From Ignelater luminosus (lineage: Eukaryota; Arthropoda; Insecta; Coleoptera; Elateridae), in assembly GCA_011009095.1 (NCBI GenBank), contig VTPC01090427.1:1-64000 (forward strand): 64,000 bases of DNA. The letters run 5' to 3'. The notes beneath the pieces were generated by a model, which saw nothing but the letters and a program-made list of their open reading frames with translations, did not search any database and had not been told where the DNA came from. The number at the start of each line of letters is the position of its first letter. The first letter of the stretch is position 1. Of the stretch, positions 9,774-21,167 are shown piece by piece. A program made the position numbers and the translations under genes.

Positions 9774-12700
9774 ATGGTTATTAAACGATGTGTAATTGGA
9801 GTATTCCTCGTATTTATATTTGGTAAGTTTAGAGTAACTATGATATTTACTAAATTAATAAAATGTTATGCATAAATGTATGTAATGAAATGATGCGATG
9901 TATAAATCATAAATCTTTAATAATTCTGATTCCTCCAAACTGCAATTGTTTTTATTTTAATAAGTGTCGAAAATTTCTTTTCCTGTTGCAATGTTAACGA
10001 TATTAAAATAATCAAGAAATTATACAAATGACTGGTTAACATTTTTTTTAACAAAACACTAAATATGTATATCGGACTGCTGTGAGTTATGTAAAACTGT
10101 ACACAATGTGTCTAACAAAGCAAACTAAGATTAAAGTTAGTGGGTCATCTTCATCATTATTATTGCCATAAACAGACAAAATCGTTTAACCGTTAGCTGT
10201 GTGTCATTCTACTTTGCCAAGTAAATTTTGGTTTTTTGAAAGTGTACAAAAACAATAAATACTTTTATTTAATTCCAGTTATTTAAACACGAAGTGTTGC
10301 GAATTTAAATAACTAACACGGTGTTTATTTATTGTATTTTTACATAATTCAAGAACAATAATAATTGGAAGTTTCCACTACATCTCAAAAATGCATTTCA
10401 ATTTTCGGCAGTTAGTATTATAAATAACTGGAAAATTGTTACTACAAGCAAAGTCAAATATTTAAAAATTATTTTGATAAAACAATGTTAAAAGGTACAT
10501 TTAGAGAATTTTTAAACGAACTATCATAGATTTAAATACGTACGTAAATTATTTCAGGGGATTCTTATGGACAAGTATTGAATCTTTCTTCTAGTCATCC
10601 GATTAAAGACGCGCTCTTCCTGCACAACTCAAGTATATCAAATAATAGTCTTCAAGATTGCTCATGGAGGCATGTAAATGAAAAGAATGCTTGTCCAGAT
10701 CCAGATATTAACTTTATTTTGTACACTGAGCCAGATAATAAAGAATACGTAGAATCATACAAAACCGACTGGTTAAGGCAGAGCTCTTGGAATGATACCA
10801 AAGAAAACATAATAATTATACATGGATATGCTGGAGGAGATGACACCCTACCAATTTCCGTCTTGAGAGATGGTAAGTTAAGCATCTACAAGGTGTATAC
10901 CTATGAAATGAGACTTTCAGCTATTAGACCACAGATGTCGCTAGGAGTATTTTTAAACTGTCCCAAATGTCTTATTTTTTTCGTCTGTCATCTGTCAACA
11001 ATATTCAATTCATTGTTTGTGATGTTTCATACAACAACGCATTTTTTTTCGCTCTTAAAAATGTCGAATTTCGTGCCTTCAAACTACGATTTGCGGACAT
11101 CGTTGATTTTCTGTTATCAATTGAAAAAAAACGCTTCTCAAGCTCATCAAATGCTTATAGAAGCTTACGGTGTACATGCTCTAAGCAGAGCACAGTGCTT
11201 CAGGTGGTTTGAAAAATTCCGAAGTGGTGATTTTAGCGTGGAGAACGAGGAACGTGGCCGGCCACCGAAAAAGTTTGAGGACACCGAATTGCAAGCATTG
11301 TTGAATGAAGATGATGGTCAAACGCAAGAAATGATGGCAGAGCAGTTGGGAGTGACCCAAAAAAACCATTTGCAAACGTTTGAAAGACATGGGCATGATT
11401 TTAAAGGTCGGAAGATGGGTGCCGCATGAACTGACTGAAAGGCAGCAAGAGAACCGAAAAACCACTTGTGAAATGCTGCTCTCCCGGTTCAAAAGGAAGT
11501 CTTTTTTGCATCGAATCGTTACGGGTGTATTTCTCCAATCCCAAGCGTAAACGATCGTATGGTCCGCCCGGCCACAAGCCAAAATCAACGGCCAAACCAA
11601 ATCGCTTCGGCCGCAAGGCAATGCTGTGTGTTTTCTGGGATCAGCATGGTATGATTTGGTACGAGCTATTAAAACCAGGTGAAACAGTTGACGGTGCACG
11701 CTACCAACGACAATTGGCCGATTTGAACAGCGCTATACACCGAAAACGCCCAGAATATGCCGATCGGCGTCACAAAGTAATTTTTCTTGATGACAATGCA
11801 CCACCACATCGAACAAGAGCGACCCGGGAATTGGTGGAGACGTACGATTGGGAACCGCTGGTACATGCGGCTTACTCACCAGACTTGGCGCCTTCCGATT
11901 ATCATTTGTTTGCATCGATGGGCCACGCACTTTCCGAGCAGCGCTTCAATTCTCACGAAGAAGCCAAAAAATGGCTCGATGATTGGTTTGCGGCCAAAGA
12001 CGGCCAGTTTTTTTTGGCGCGGCATTCACAAATTGCCTGAGAGATGGGTAAAATGTGTCGCTAGCGATGGCTATTATTTTGAAGATTAAATTTGTAACCA
12101 TTTTTTGTTAATAAACGTTTAAAATTGAAAAAAAGTCTCATTTCATAGGTATACACCTATGTAGATTAATTAGAATGATTAAATCTTGAATATTGTTTCT
12201 TACAGCTTACATAAACAATGGTAGTTATAACGTATGGATTCTTGATTGGGGACGCCTAAGTCAACCACCATGTTATTCAGCATCGGTTCATAATATGCGA
12301 TCAGTTGCTAAATGTGCTGCAGATTTTCTAACATCTATGAGAGCAGGTGGTTTACTTCCAGAGCGCACTACTTGTGTTGGACATTCTTTGGGTAATTAAA
12401 AATATGATGTCAATCAAAATACAAAAGTAAAATTTTTCGCAGGTGCACACATATGTGGTTTAATATCCAAGTATGTCTTATTTAGACTTCACAGAATAAT
12501 TGGGTTAGATCCAGCTAGACCATTAGTGCCAGTAGGTGCACGATTAAGTAGCGGAGATGCAGCTGCTGTTCATGCTCTTCATACAAATGCTGGGAATTAT
12601 GGTGAAATGGGAAAATCTGGACATGTTGACTTTTGTATTAATGGGGGAAGAGTTCAACCGTACTGTAAAAATACTGATAGTAAGTAATTGTAAATGCTAC

Positions 12701-14678
12701 TCAACTAGCAGAAAATATTCTAGTAGCTTAAAAGATTTTAATTAAATTTAATGTTTTTGATTTTAGACGAAGCACTATGCAGTCATGTTTGGTCAATCTG
12801 TTACCTGGCAGAAAGTATTAATACACAAATAGCAAAAAAGGCAGAACCTTGTTCAAGACGATGTCCTACGGGACCTCGACCTGGTCATCGAATGGGTATA
12901 CCGCTACTTATGGGACAGTTTACACCGTTGACGTAAGTTAACTTATTTGTGTTTCCTTAACTTGTTAAGCTATTTTACTAAGAATTGCTTTACTACCCAC
13001 TTTTCCCAACCACAGTCTAAAGGCTAAATGAGAATGAAGTTTAGTAGACAATGGCTTAATTAGCCTTGAGATTCTGCTAGCACGTTCTTCATTTTTTGCG
13101 TTATGAATTTTGTATGCATTGTGTTTTGGACGAATTTACTGAACCTTGTCTATGCCGATCTTGTAATGTCTCAGGTTTTCCTTCAAAGGTTAAAAATCAC
13201 TTTGTACCGGAAAAACTATAAAAGAAGCACTGAATAAAGATACGCTTGCAGCAATTCTAGCCGAGTCAGAAACTCTCTGCAGAATCAAGAATCAAAGTGA
13301 TCTAGACAACTTAAAAAGCACCAATCGTGGTATCACGTTACAACTATTAAATCCCGCTATTAGCTCCGTAATTAAGACTGAAGTATAACAACTAAATACT
13401 CTTGCAATTTAATATTGACTCTAGAATTTGACTATTCGTGCCATAAAGAAACTACATTTTCTCTTATCTTTAACACATGCAGTCTCAAGTCAAAAGGTAC
13501 AATAAACTTGACTCACTTTGATCTGCGTTGATTACAGTAAGTGGAGCGACATATGAACCTACCTTAATCACTCTAAGATAGTTCATTATCTAGCTGTAAT
13601 TTACGAGCTTGATCCTACTCAAAGATAAAATCACAATTTAATAAACATTAACACATTCATTGAACCAATAAAAGATAAACGTTCTTGAGTTTTTAAAATC
13701 AGTGATTTAGAATAAATAACCAAAAGCAAATTTTAATCTTCTTACGTTCGTCAACAAATACAAATAAATAGTACAGTTCAACACTACTATTAGTTTACCT
13801 AAAAAGTCCCATGAACTTATCTCAGTAAACATAGAGCTGGTAAATTTCTTTAACTTCCACAATAAGCTTAACCGTTCTTGAGATTTTCTCAACATAATTT
13901 TCTTTGTTTACAAAAGGATGAAATACTTACGCGTTTCCCAATCATTTTCACAACATTTAAAATTGAAACTTTCCACAGTTTATTATACACTTTGCATTCA
14001 CAAAATGCCACACAACAATTCCAAAGTTACCTAAGTTGAAAGTGACTCGTTTCGCTTGACTTTCCACGCACATGTTTTACCATACACGTGCAACAAAGCA
14101 AATACATTAAAACAGTACGGCATGATCGGGTTTACTCCTTCTAATTTTACGAAGATGAGACCACTGGTCGATTGTCTACATCAAGCGATAAACTCGTTGA
14201 TTTTAAAAAAAATCATTCAGACCAGAGGCATTGCAATACAGTATTTAATTTTGAAACAATTCAACAAATAATTAATTGTTTAGCACGTTTTATTATTATG
14301 TAGAATCGGAGTTAATCAACTATAATTGTGATAAAAAAATGTCATAGGGAGGAATTTTTCAATGGCCAAGGGTGATTGATGTTATTAAGAACTTGTAGAT
14401 TTGTATTATGTTCCTTATATTCCTAGTTAGATGTAAATGAGATAAGGTCAAACAAAAAATTTAAAGCAAGATGTTATGGTCGGTTTAGAATTAATGTTCG
14501 GCTACTGCAATTATAAGTATAATACATAATGATATCTGTACACGTTAACCGAATAAGTAGCAACTACAATTGACTTATTTGTTTCAGATCAACTGGTTCG
14601 TATTGTATCAACGATGATCACCCACCATTTTGTCCTCGGTATACTGGTGGTCCTGGAGACAGACGATGTTGCATATAA
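9774..14678 (+). CDS. Secreted lipase / phospholipase A1-like, six exons, complete
   Basis: Exons 9774-9822, 10558-10872, 12206-12391, 12443-12679, 12767-12932 and 14588-14678 join in frame through GT-AG introns to 1044 nt (347 aa). The protein starts MVIKRCVIGVFLVFIFG, a signal peptide, so it is secreted. It belongs to the animal pancreatic-lipase family (alpha/beta hydrolase), which hydrolyses acyl esters of glycerides or phospholipids. Visible landmarks are IIIIHGYAG (oxyanion-hole strand), nucleophile Ser182 in GHSLG, Asp206 in GLDPARP and His269 in CSH. The lid loop between Cys258 and Cys267 has only 8 residues; full triglyceride lipases have about 23, so a phospholipase A1-type activity is inferred. 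There is no PLAT domain, but a Cys-rich tail ends GGPGDRRCCI. Intron 2 contains a mariner. The substrate is not certain. Confidence 0.88.
10889..12161 (+). mobile_element. mariner element (different family) in lipase intron 2, defective
   Basis: Bounded by inverted repeats: 27 matching bases at 10891-10917 and 12132-12158 (inner part AGGTGTATACCTATGAAATG), plus outer CA/TG with a 1-bp indel. TA target duplications lie at 10887-10888 and 12162-12163. It is in the same orientation as the lipase gene and unrelated in ends to the copies at 1161 and 43994. The insertion is wholly intronic and leaves both splice sites intact. Confidence 0.88.
11061..12089 (+). pseudogene. mariner transposase in lipase intron 2 (frameshifted)
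   Basis: Starts MSNFVPSNYDLRTSLIFCYQ. The N-terminal DNA-binding region (WFEKFRSGDFSVENEERG, then GRPPKKF) is intact up to about 11360, where the frame is lost after LGVTQ. A second frame from about 11520 covers CVFWDQHG, the second catalytic site (FLDDNAPPH) and the third ([13 protein letters not shown]). A third frame gives the C-terminus WRGIHKLPERWVKCVASDG. The block that should contain the first catalytic Asp (family form VTGDEKW) reads IVTG then jumps to FLQS or FSNPK, so that Asp has been deleted. The copy is inactive. Confidence 0.88.
12933..14587 (+). other. Lipase intron 5, nothing recognised
   Basis: A 1.66-kb AT-rich intron between GT at 12933 and AG at 14586-14587. The short open frames inside it (for example near 13707-13895 and 14056-14271) show no family resemblance. 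Confidence 0.6.
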
Positions 14679-14733
14679 ACTTATTTGAAATATTACTCTA
14701 AAGCATATTTATGTTGATTTGTCTTTTGATAAT

Positions 14734-14739
14734 AATAAA
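14734..14739 (+). promoter_or_regulatory. Probable polyadenylation signal of the lipase gene
   Basis: AATAAA lies 56 bp after the lipase stop codon, in the expected strand and distance. Confidence 0.6.
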
Positions 14740-14859
14740 AAATTAGACAATACACGATTCCTAATTGCCAATTAAGCACATAATAACTACTGTGGCAGTT
14801 AATAAAAAATTTCCCGTATACTTGAATTAAACAAACAGAAATCCTAAACAACGTGTTGC

Positions 14860-15150
14860 TTTTATTATTTTGCTTTTGTACTTATTTTCATCATTAAAAC
14901 AAAACATCTGGGAATGCAAAGCATGACCACAACGAACTCCATTTTGTTACTTTTTTCAAATTTTGGCGGCCACTTTGACCATGTTTCCGAAGAGTCATCA
15001 AAAGCCGAAGACAGCACGTGGTGATGTAGAATCCGAATCTGAAGTCAAAATTTCAAAATTTAACAGAAATTGCTCTCAGACACACAGACGGATAGACAGT
15101 CAGACAGACAGACAGACTTCGCAAATTCAGTAACGACTCCTGCGGGGTTC
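14860..15150 (-). repeat. Dispersed repeat R, copy 1 (internally deleted)
   Basis: On the minus strand this reads GGAGTCGTTACTGAATTTGC, then TCTGTCTGTC units, then a GGATTCTACATCA block, then CATGGTCAAAGTGGCCGCC and a terminal CCCAGATGTTTTG. It is the same family as 16885-17262 and 50655-51043, and lacks the middle 130 bp or so that they carry. No coding capacity; class unknown. Confidence 0.75.
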
Positions 15151-15231
15151 GTTGATTAATGAAGGGATTTACGATAAACGTCTTGACTGTTCATATAGAT
15201 TTGGTAGAGTATATTTCAGTAATAAGAAAGC

Positions 15232-15354
15232 CTGGGCTAAAACCCATGGCATATATTCTGTTGTTCTTGTATATACAGAAGGTACTTCTTCAAGTGCACA
15301 AAATGATACCGTAAATGATACTACGCCAATGTTAATCCAATTTTCTTCATCAGG
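15232..15354 (-). pseudogene. Serine-protease last-exon fragment (left duplication copy)
   Basis: On the minus strand it encodes PDEENWINIGVVSFTVSFC, then ALEEVPSVYTRTTEYMPW, nearly identical to the C-terminus of the intact gene at 17387. It is cut at 15354, where the duplication deletion joins unrelated sequence, so the catalytic Ser block is missing. About 52 bp including the normal stop region are also deleted after VLAQ. A remnant only. Confidence 0.85.
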
Positions 15355-16068
15355 TATGCGCGATAAAGAGAGTAAATTAAAACGGTACAGCACGATGGCT
15401 CCATCTCTTTTAATTTTATAAAAATCAGATCTCCCGTTGACTGGTCTACACCAAGCGGCAACACTTACTGATCTACATTTAGATTTAAACACTGCAATTG
15501 CAATTGATACTCAGGCTAAAATATTGCTAGAAAAGAATAGAATTTGCTTAAGTAAAAACTTCTGAAACATTATCATAGGATATTTCTATTTTTAATCTTT
15601 TGGCAACAATGAGAATAAACAATAAATTGGTATGACCGTTCAAGGATCCTCTATATCAGGCCAATAACATCAGAAATGGACTTACATCGTACTGTATACT
15701 GCTAATGCTGTATCATTAAATAAAACAAACTTGATGTACACAAACGCATACTTTTAAGTTCTGCAGAAATGTTAACGGCGATATCTGACATTTGATGTTG
15801 CACTAAATTCAGAAAACGGTATTTTACTCTTGTAAGTCTAGTTTAGTAATTTCTCAGACTTATCTTAAATATTCTTTGCGGGTAGTACTTACGTAGGCAT
15901 AAAATGTATCTAAAGACTATTTTGCTGATAAAAACTTCTGATATTTATTTTTTTTATGTAATAACGTCCATATTTCATTAATGAAAGCCTTACACACTTT
16001 TTTAATTAGAATATTACTCTAAGTACAAATTATCAAATATTTAAAGTTTCAACTGACCTAGAATCCAT

Positions 16069-16300
16069 GGCATATATTCTGTTGTTCTTGTATATACAGC
16101 AGCTACTCCTTCAAGCTCACAGAAGTTAATCGTAATTGATGCCACACCTGCATGAATCCATTTTTCTTCACCTAGAGTTCTGTCACGCTACATTAATGGT
16201 CCACCACTATCTCCGTTGCAAAAGTTCTTTCCTTTCTCTTCTATAGCACATATTTGTTTACAAAGAAATAACAATTTTAGTTTTATCTTCATCTTGCAAT
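16069..16300 (-). pseudogene. Second serine-protease paralogue, relic (left copy)
   Basis: The minus strand reads ICAIEEKGKNFCNGDSGGPLM, then a stop codon (TAG) where the intact gene has Tyr, then RDRTLGEEKWIHAGVASITI and VYTRTTEYMPWILGQ. This is a last exon with its active-site Ser block. It is followed on the upstream side (16260-16300) by a remnant of a signal-peptide exon, with no middle exons. It is more diverged than the 15232 fragment and matches the relic at 20821. Confidence 0.82.
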
Positions 16301-16884
16301 TTAATTTAGCAATTAGACCAATTTAACATAAGTAATAATTATATTTCTTATTTTTCTTTGTGTTGTTCTTCTTTTTCTTCTTTTTCTTTTTGTTCTTTAT
16401 CCTGCTAAAACTCAGTGTTGGATATAAACCTCCCTGTTTTGTCTCTTCTCAGGTTATCCTTTTATTCTGTCTACTCTTGTTTTCCTTCCAAGTTCTCCAC
16501 TACTTACTGCAGGTCTTTATTCCATCGTTCATCCGTCTGTCTCATTCTTGATTTGGTCTTTTAATGTGATGAGTTTTTGCTAATTTATTTGTTAAAGGTT
16601 TTGTTAAAGACCATGTCTGTGATGCATATGTAAATAAATATTAGCAGAACGCATGAGTTAAATACCAGTCTTCTTAACTTTAAAGAGATGTTTTGGTTCC
16701 TTAATATTCTGTTTTGCTCTCCGAATGCTTTCCACTACTCTTTACGCTAAGCTAAGTGTTTTTCTAGATATTTCGGCTGTTTGGTTTTCGACATTGTTAC
16801 ATACTAGACACCTTGGCAGTTAATAAAGAATTTTCCGTACTTGAATTAAACAAACACAAATCCTAAGCAACGTGTTGCTTTTAT

Positions 16885-17262
16885 TATTTTGCTTTGGTAC
16901 TTATTTCCAACATTAAAACAAAACATCTGGGAATGCAAAACATGACCACAACGAACACCGTTTTGTTACGTTTTTCAAATTTTGATGGCCATATTGATCA
17001 TGTTCCAGAGGTGATATCAAAAAACTAAAAGTATCGTATCTCATAGTTTGTGATGTAGAATACAATTCTAAAGTAAAAAAAATTTGAAAATTTTTTAATT
17101 TAGCGGCCATTTGTTCCCGAAGTTATCAATAACCGAAGATACCACGTCGTGATGTAGAATCCAAATCTGAAGTCAAAATTTCAAAATTTAACAAAAAATG
17201 CTGTCAAACAGACAGACAGACAGACAGACTTCGCAAATTTAGTAACGACTCCTTAGAAGTTC
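16885..17262 (-). repeat. Dispersed repeat R, copy 2
   Basis: Same family as 14860-15150, and duplicated with it as part of the tandem duplication. It retains the central block with the second 'A(T/C)CATGGTCA-type plus GGC(G/C)GCC' motif. Confidence 0.75.
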
Positions 17263-17386
17263 GTTGATTAATGAAGGGATTTACGATAAATTTCTTGACT
17301 GTTCAAATAGATTTGGAAGAGTATATTTCAGTAATAAGAAAGCCTCATACACGTTTTTATTTACATAAGTACAGATTAACAAAGAG

Positions 17387-19727
17387 TTAAGGTTTCAACT
17401 GGGCTAAAATCCATGGCATATATTCTGTTGTTCTTGTATATACAGAAGGTACTCGTTCAAGTGCACAAACTGTTACTGTAAATGATACTACGCCAATGTT
17501 GATCCAATTTTCTTCATCTGGTGTTCTGTCAAGATACATTAATGGACCACCACTATCTCCGTTGCAAAAATTCTCTCTTCTAACTCCTCCAGCACATATG
17601 TGACTATCTTCTATAGTCTTACCTAGCACCCTGAATAGTTTAGCACATCGCTCGTTTGATGTTATTGGCGCCTTTTAATAAAGCAAAAACACACAGTTAA
17701 ACAACTTTTAAAATAAAAAGATAAACGATACTATACCTCTACTTTAAGTTTGACATCACTTTCGGATTTATTTTCAGTTGCTCCCCATCCGGATACGATT
17801 CCAATTAAACCTGTATAATTTTTGTTTTGTAGTTCAGGGGAGATTGGCAAGCAGATAGGTTTTATGAAATCTGGAAAAGGTTAATATTGTGTTGTGAGTG
17901 CTTCTTTGCTTTTATAGTTTTTAGAGTACCTACCAGTATAATTGACCTCTTGTTTAAGCCTAAGTAGAGCGATATCTCCAATTGAACCTACTTTCTTAGG
18001 ATTATAATCTTCATGAACAATTGTTTCTTCTATTTCTATATCTATAGGTGGATCTGAGCAATACTGAAGACCAGAATCTTCCCCCCCATAGCAATCTTCT
18101 TCTGATGCTAAGTTATGTTCACCCAAGCGAACGCTAGATCTGCAAAAATATAGAAGATGTAGAATTTTCTTCACGCTTTAGATTAGGTATTTTTTTCCAA
18201 GATGTTTATAAATGTTTCTGTTTTGTTCTCGTAAGACGGCGCAAAATATCAACTGCTTTCCCTTTTTTGGAGTTTGTATACAGGTTGAACAACAGAAGTT
18301 CTAAAAATGAATTATCCACAAATGTTCCCAAATACCAAGTAATCGAGCTTTACCTTTAAAGCCAGTAACTTGACCTTTGTGATATGAACACTGGCAAACT
18401 TGTTTATTCCATTCCTTTTGTTTATATTCGGTTGATATAAACAAAACATCACTTCTTGAAAGATTCTGCTTGATATTCCTTGCATTGTTGTACTGTAATA
18501 AGTCATCGTAATCAGCTAATCAATTTGAACTTTTCCGACAAGAGAATCGATAACAAATTCTCGAGTAACTCAATGAAAGTACATTTTTATAAAGATCTTG
18601 CTAACCTTCTTAAGAATTACTAATCTACCTCATTGGAGGTTAGAAAGCACCCTAGTAGATTAGTCTCATCGTAGCTATTTAAAGATATACCAAGATCAGT
18701 GTTATGAAATTCTTGAAAAATACGTTGTCTTTATTGTTCGTCATCAGCTCAAATAGAATGTTCACACTTTCGTGTATTTATTTTGAGACCTAGTTTAGAA
18801 GATGAATTAAGAAGATCGTAAATGTATTCATCAGCAAAAATATTATTATCCAGATACCAGATATTTAATTCTAAATCCAGAAATGAAACTAAAGGCTAAG
18901 TGGCGCTGGCTCAAAAGTATGTCGCTGATGAATATCTCTCTAAGATAAAATTTTCGTTCTTCAAATTAATGAAAGAATACCAGGATGACGAAAACATGGG
19001 TGCAAAAATGAGAAAGAGTCGGAAGTTAATTCTTTTACTTACCTACTGATTTAAAGATTTAGTCATTTTTGCTCATCCAATATTACACATGCAATAAAAC
19101 AGAAAAACCAAGAATTGATAATATCCAGTCCATGCATTAATATTTTTTTTTTTTTGATAACTTATGATTATTTGTGTTAGATCAACCAGAAGCTGTCAGC
19201 TGTTCTGTTTTTCTTTTCAAGGGTACAGTAGTGATTAGCATGTGACCTCGCATGTGACCTTGTTTTCAATGATTGTTGTTCAAAAAGGTTTTAACAAAAT
19301 AATGTTTTAATTAATTAAAATAAACAAAATACTTACACCTTATGTTTAACGCAGTGGGCAGCAGTCAAGACATATCTGTTGTTAATTAATGACCCTCCGC
19401 ATATAAAATGTCTTTTGTTATCTATAATAATTTTATATTTAATATTTAAAAATATATATATAAAAAATCTGTGCTCACTAAATCTCAGTTCTAAAAGAGT
19501 CATCCACGGAAACTCTCCAATAATGGTTTCCTCTCCGCCATAAATTCTATTTTCTTCTTGTTTTCCACACACATGTCTGCTAGGTAAAAGATCAGCTCCA
19601 GATTTTTCTGCAATGTTGAATTAGATAACATATGAGTGCTTAAGATTCTGAATAAATTAAACTCACCTGCAGAAACTACACTAAAGAGGTACAGCCCAAT
19701 ACAAAGAAATAATTTTAATTGAAACAT
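17387..19727 (-). CDS. Secreted serine protease of the CLIP-protease type, lacking the CLIP domain, five exons
   Basis: Exons 19667-19727, 19337-19607, 17934-18139, 17737-17870 and 17387-17671 join in frame (957 nt, 318 aa). A signal peptide (MFQLKLFLCIGLYLFSVVSA) is followed at once by EKSGADLLPSRHVCG, the linker that normally lies after a CLIP domain; no CLIP module is present. The activation site is R41|IYGG. The triad is His105 (TAAHC), Asp166 (DIALL) and Ser264 (GDSGGP). The insert LGEHNLASEEDC...YC with HEDYNP is typical of easter-like CLIP proteases, which act in extracellular immune or developmental cascades. The S1 pocket is unusual: Asn at chymotrypsin position 189, Thr at 216 and Ser at 226, so trypsin-like cleavage is not expected. 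It lies inside a tandem duplication with paralogue relics on both sides. Confidence 0.88.
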
Positions 19728-20820
19728 TCTTTTTGTTACTTACTTAACAAATACACAAATTTATAATTGGTAACTCTATTTATACTATGTGATATCTCAA
19801 GATAACTACTGACATGATTAACCTTATTCTTACGAAATGCTGTTTTAGTTTTAACTAACGATAACGGTCTACTTAGTTAATAAAAATTGTATTTACTTTT
19901 AATTAGTGTATCTCTACATAAGTTTATACAGTTTCAACAATAATTTTCTTGGTCTGCGGAAATTAGATTCTGATCGACTGATTACTGTTCTGTTTTCCAT
20001 ATCAAAGGTAAAAATGATGTTTACAACAACAAAATTTTTTTGTGATTAACCTACTTTAGCAACTGTCTACTGACTTGATTCAACACGCATTTCTTGCTTA
20101 GCTAACGATCTTCCTTTTGCTATGCGCGACAAAGCGAGTAAATTAAAACGGTACAGCACGATCGCGCCATCTCTTTTAATTTTACAAAAATCAGATCGCC
20201 CGTTGACTGGTCTACACTAAGCGGCAACACTTACTGGTCTACATTTAGATTTAAACACTGCAATTGCAATTGATACTCCAGCTAAGATGTGGCTAGAAAA
20301 GAATAGAATTTGCTTAAGTGAAAACTTCTGAAACATTATCATAGGATATTTCTATTTTTATCTTTTGGCAACAATGAGAATAAACAATAAATTGGTATGA
20401 CCGTTCAAGGATTCTATATATCAGGCCAATAACATCAGAAATGGACTTACATCATTCTGCATACTGCAAGTGCTATATCATTAAATAAAACAAACTTGAT
20501 GTACACAAACGCATACTTTCAAGTTCTGCAGAAATGTTAGCGGCGATATCTGACATTTGATGTTGCACTAAATTCAGAGAACGGTATTTTACTCTTGTAA
20601 GTCTAGTTTAGTAATTTCTCAGACTTATCTTAAATATTCTTTGGGGGTAGTACTTGCGTAGGCATAAAATGTATCTAAAGACTATTTTGCCGATAAAAAC
20701 TTCTGATATTTATTTTTTTTATGTAATAACGTCCATATTTCATTAATGAAAGCCTCACACACTTTCTTAATTAGAATATTACTCTTAAGTTCAAATTATC
20801 AAATATTTAAAGTTTCAACT

Positions 20821-21167
20821 GATCTAGAATCCATGGCATATATTCTGTTGTTCTTGTACATACAGCAGCTACTCCTTCAAGCTCACAGAAGTTAATCGTA
20901 ATTGATACTATATCTACCCGTTCGTTCATAGCAATTTTGTTTCGTCGCTAAGTTATATTCACCCAAGCAAACGCTAGATCTGAAAAAAATATGAAAATCT
21001 AAATGTTTATGCATTAACATCTTTTACAAATTGATCTTGATAGGCTCTAGATGCAATATTGTATAGCCATTTAAATTTTTTACATTTAGAGTAAATTGAA
21101 CTCACCAGTAGAAGTTACACCAAAAAAGTACAGCGCAAAGAAATAACAAGTTTAGTTTAAACTTCAT
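20821..21167 (-). pseudogene. Second serine-protease paralogue, relic (right copy)
   Basis: Three exon remnants with the intervening sequence collapsed. A signal-peptide exon starts MKFKLNLLFLCAVLF at 21167. A piece of the third exon near 20980-20930 reads SSVCLGEYNLATKQNCY (the intact gene has SSVRLGEHNLASEEDCY). A C-terminal fragment near 20900-20821 ends YTRTTEYMPWI. The His, Asp and Ser blocks are all missing. It corresponds to the relic at 16069-16300, which has lost even more. Confidence 0.75.

Larger units (their letters stand above)
14793..16745. repeat. Tandem duplication, left copy (internally deleted)
   Basis: 14793-15354 is homologous to about 16813-17521, and 15355-16745 is homologous to 20121-21600. 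The junction at 15354/15355 therefore joins sequence from the two ends of the right-hand unit. The left copy has lost about 2.6 kb, namely the body of the serine-protease gene. Matching landmarks include TGGCAGTTAATAAA at both starts, TATGCGCGA(T/C)AAAG at 15355 and 20121, and GAATGCTTTCCA-type sequence near both ends. Confidence 0.82.

Noticed and set aside
10652..10885. 77-codon minus-strand frame over the lipase second exon
   Set aside because: Shadow of lipase exon 2; the plus-strand model with splice sites and lipase motifs explains the interval.
15152..15421. 89-codon plus-strand frame
   Set aside because: Antisense to the protease last-exon fragment (PSVYTRTTEYMPW) on the minus strand.
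16360..16551. 63-codon frame beginning with a run of Phe
   Set aside because: Translation of a T-rich low-complexity tract that is duplicated at 21225; no protein features.
18312..18506. 64-codon minus-strand frame in the protease intron 2
   Set aside because: The in-frame splice between 19337 and 18139 is supported by phase and protein continuity (CVKHKV then SSVRLGEHN); this frame has no protease similarity.
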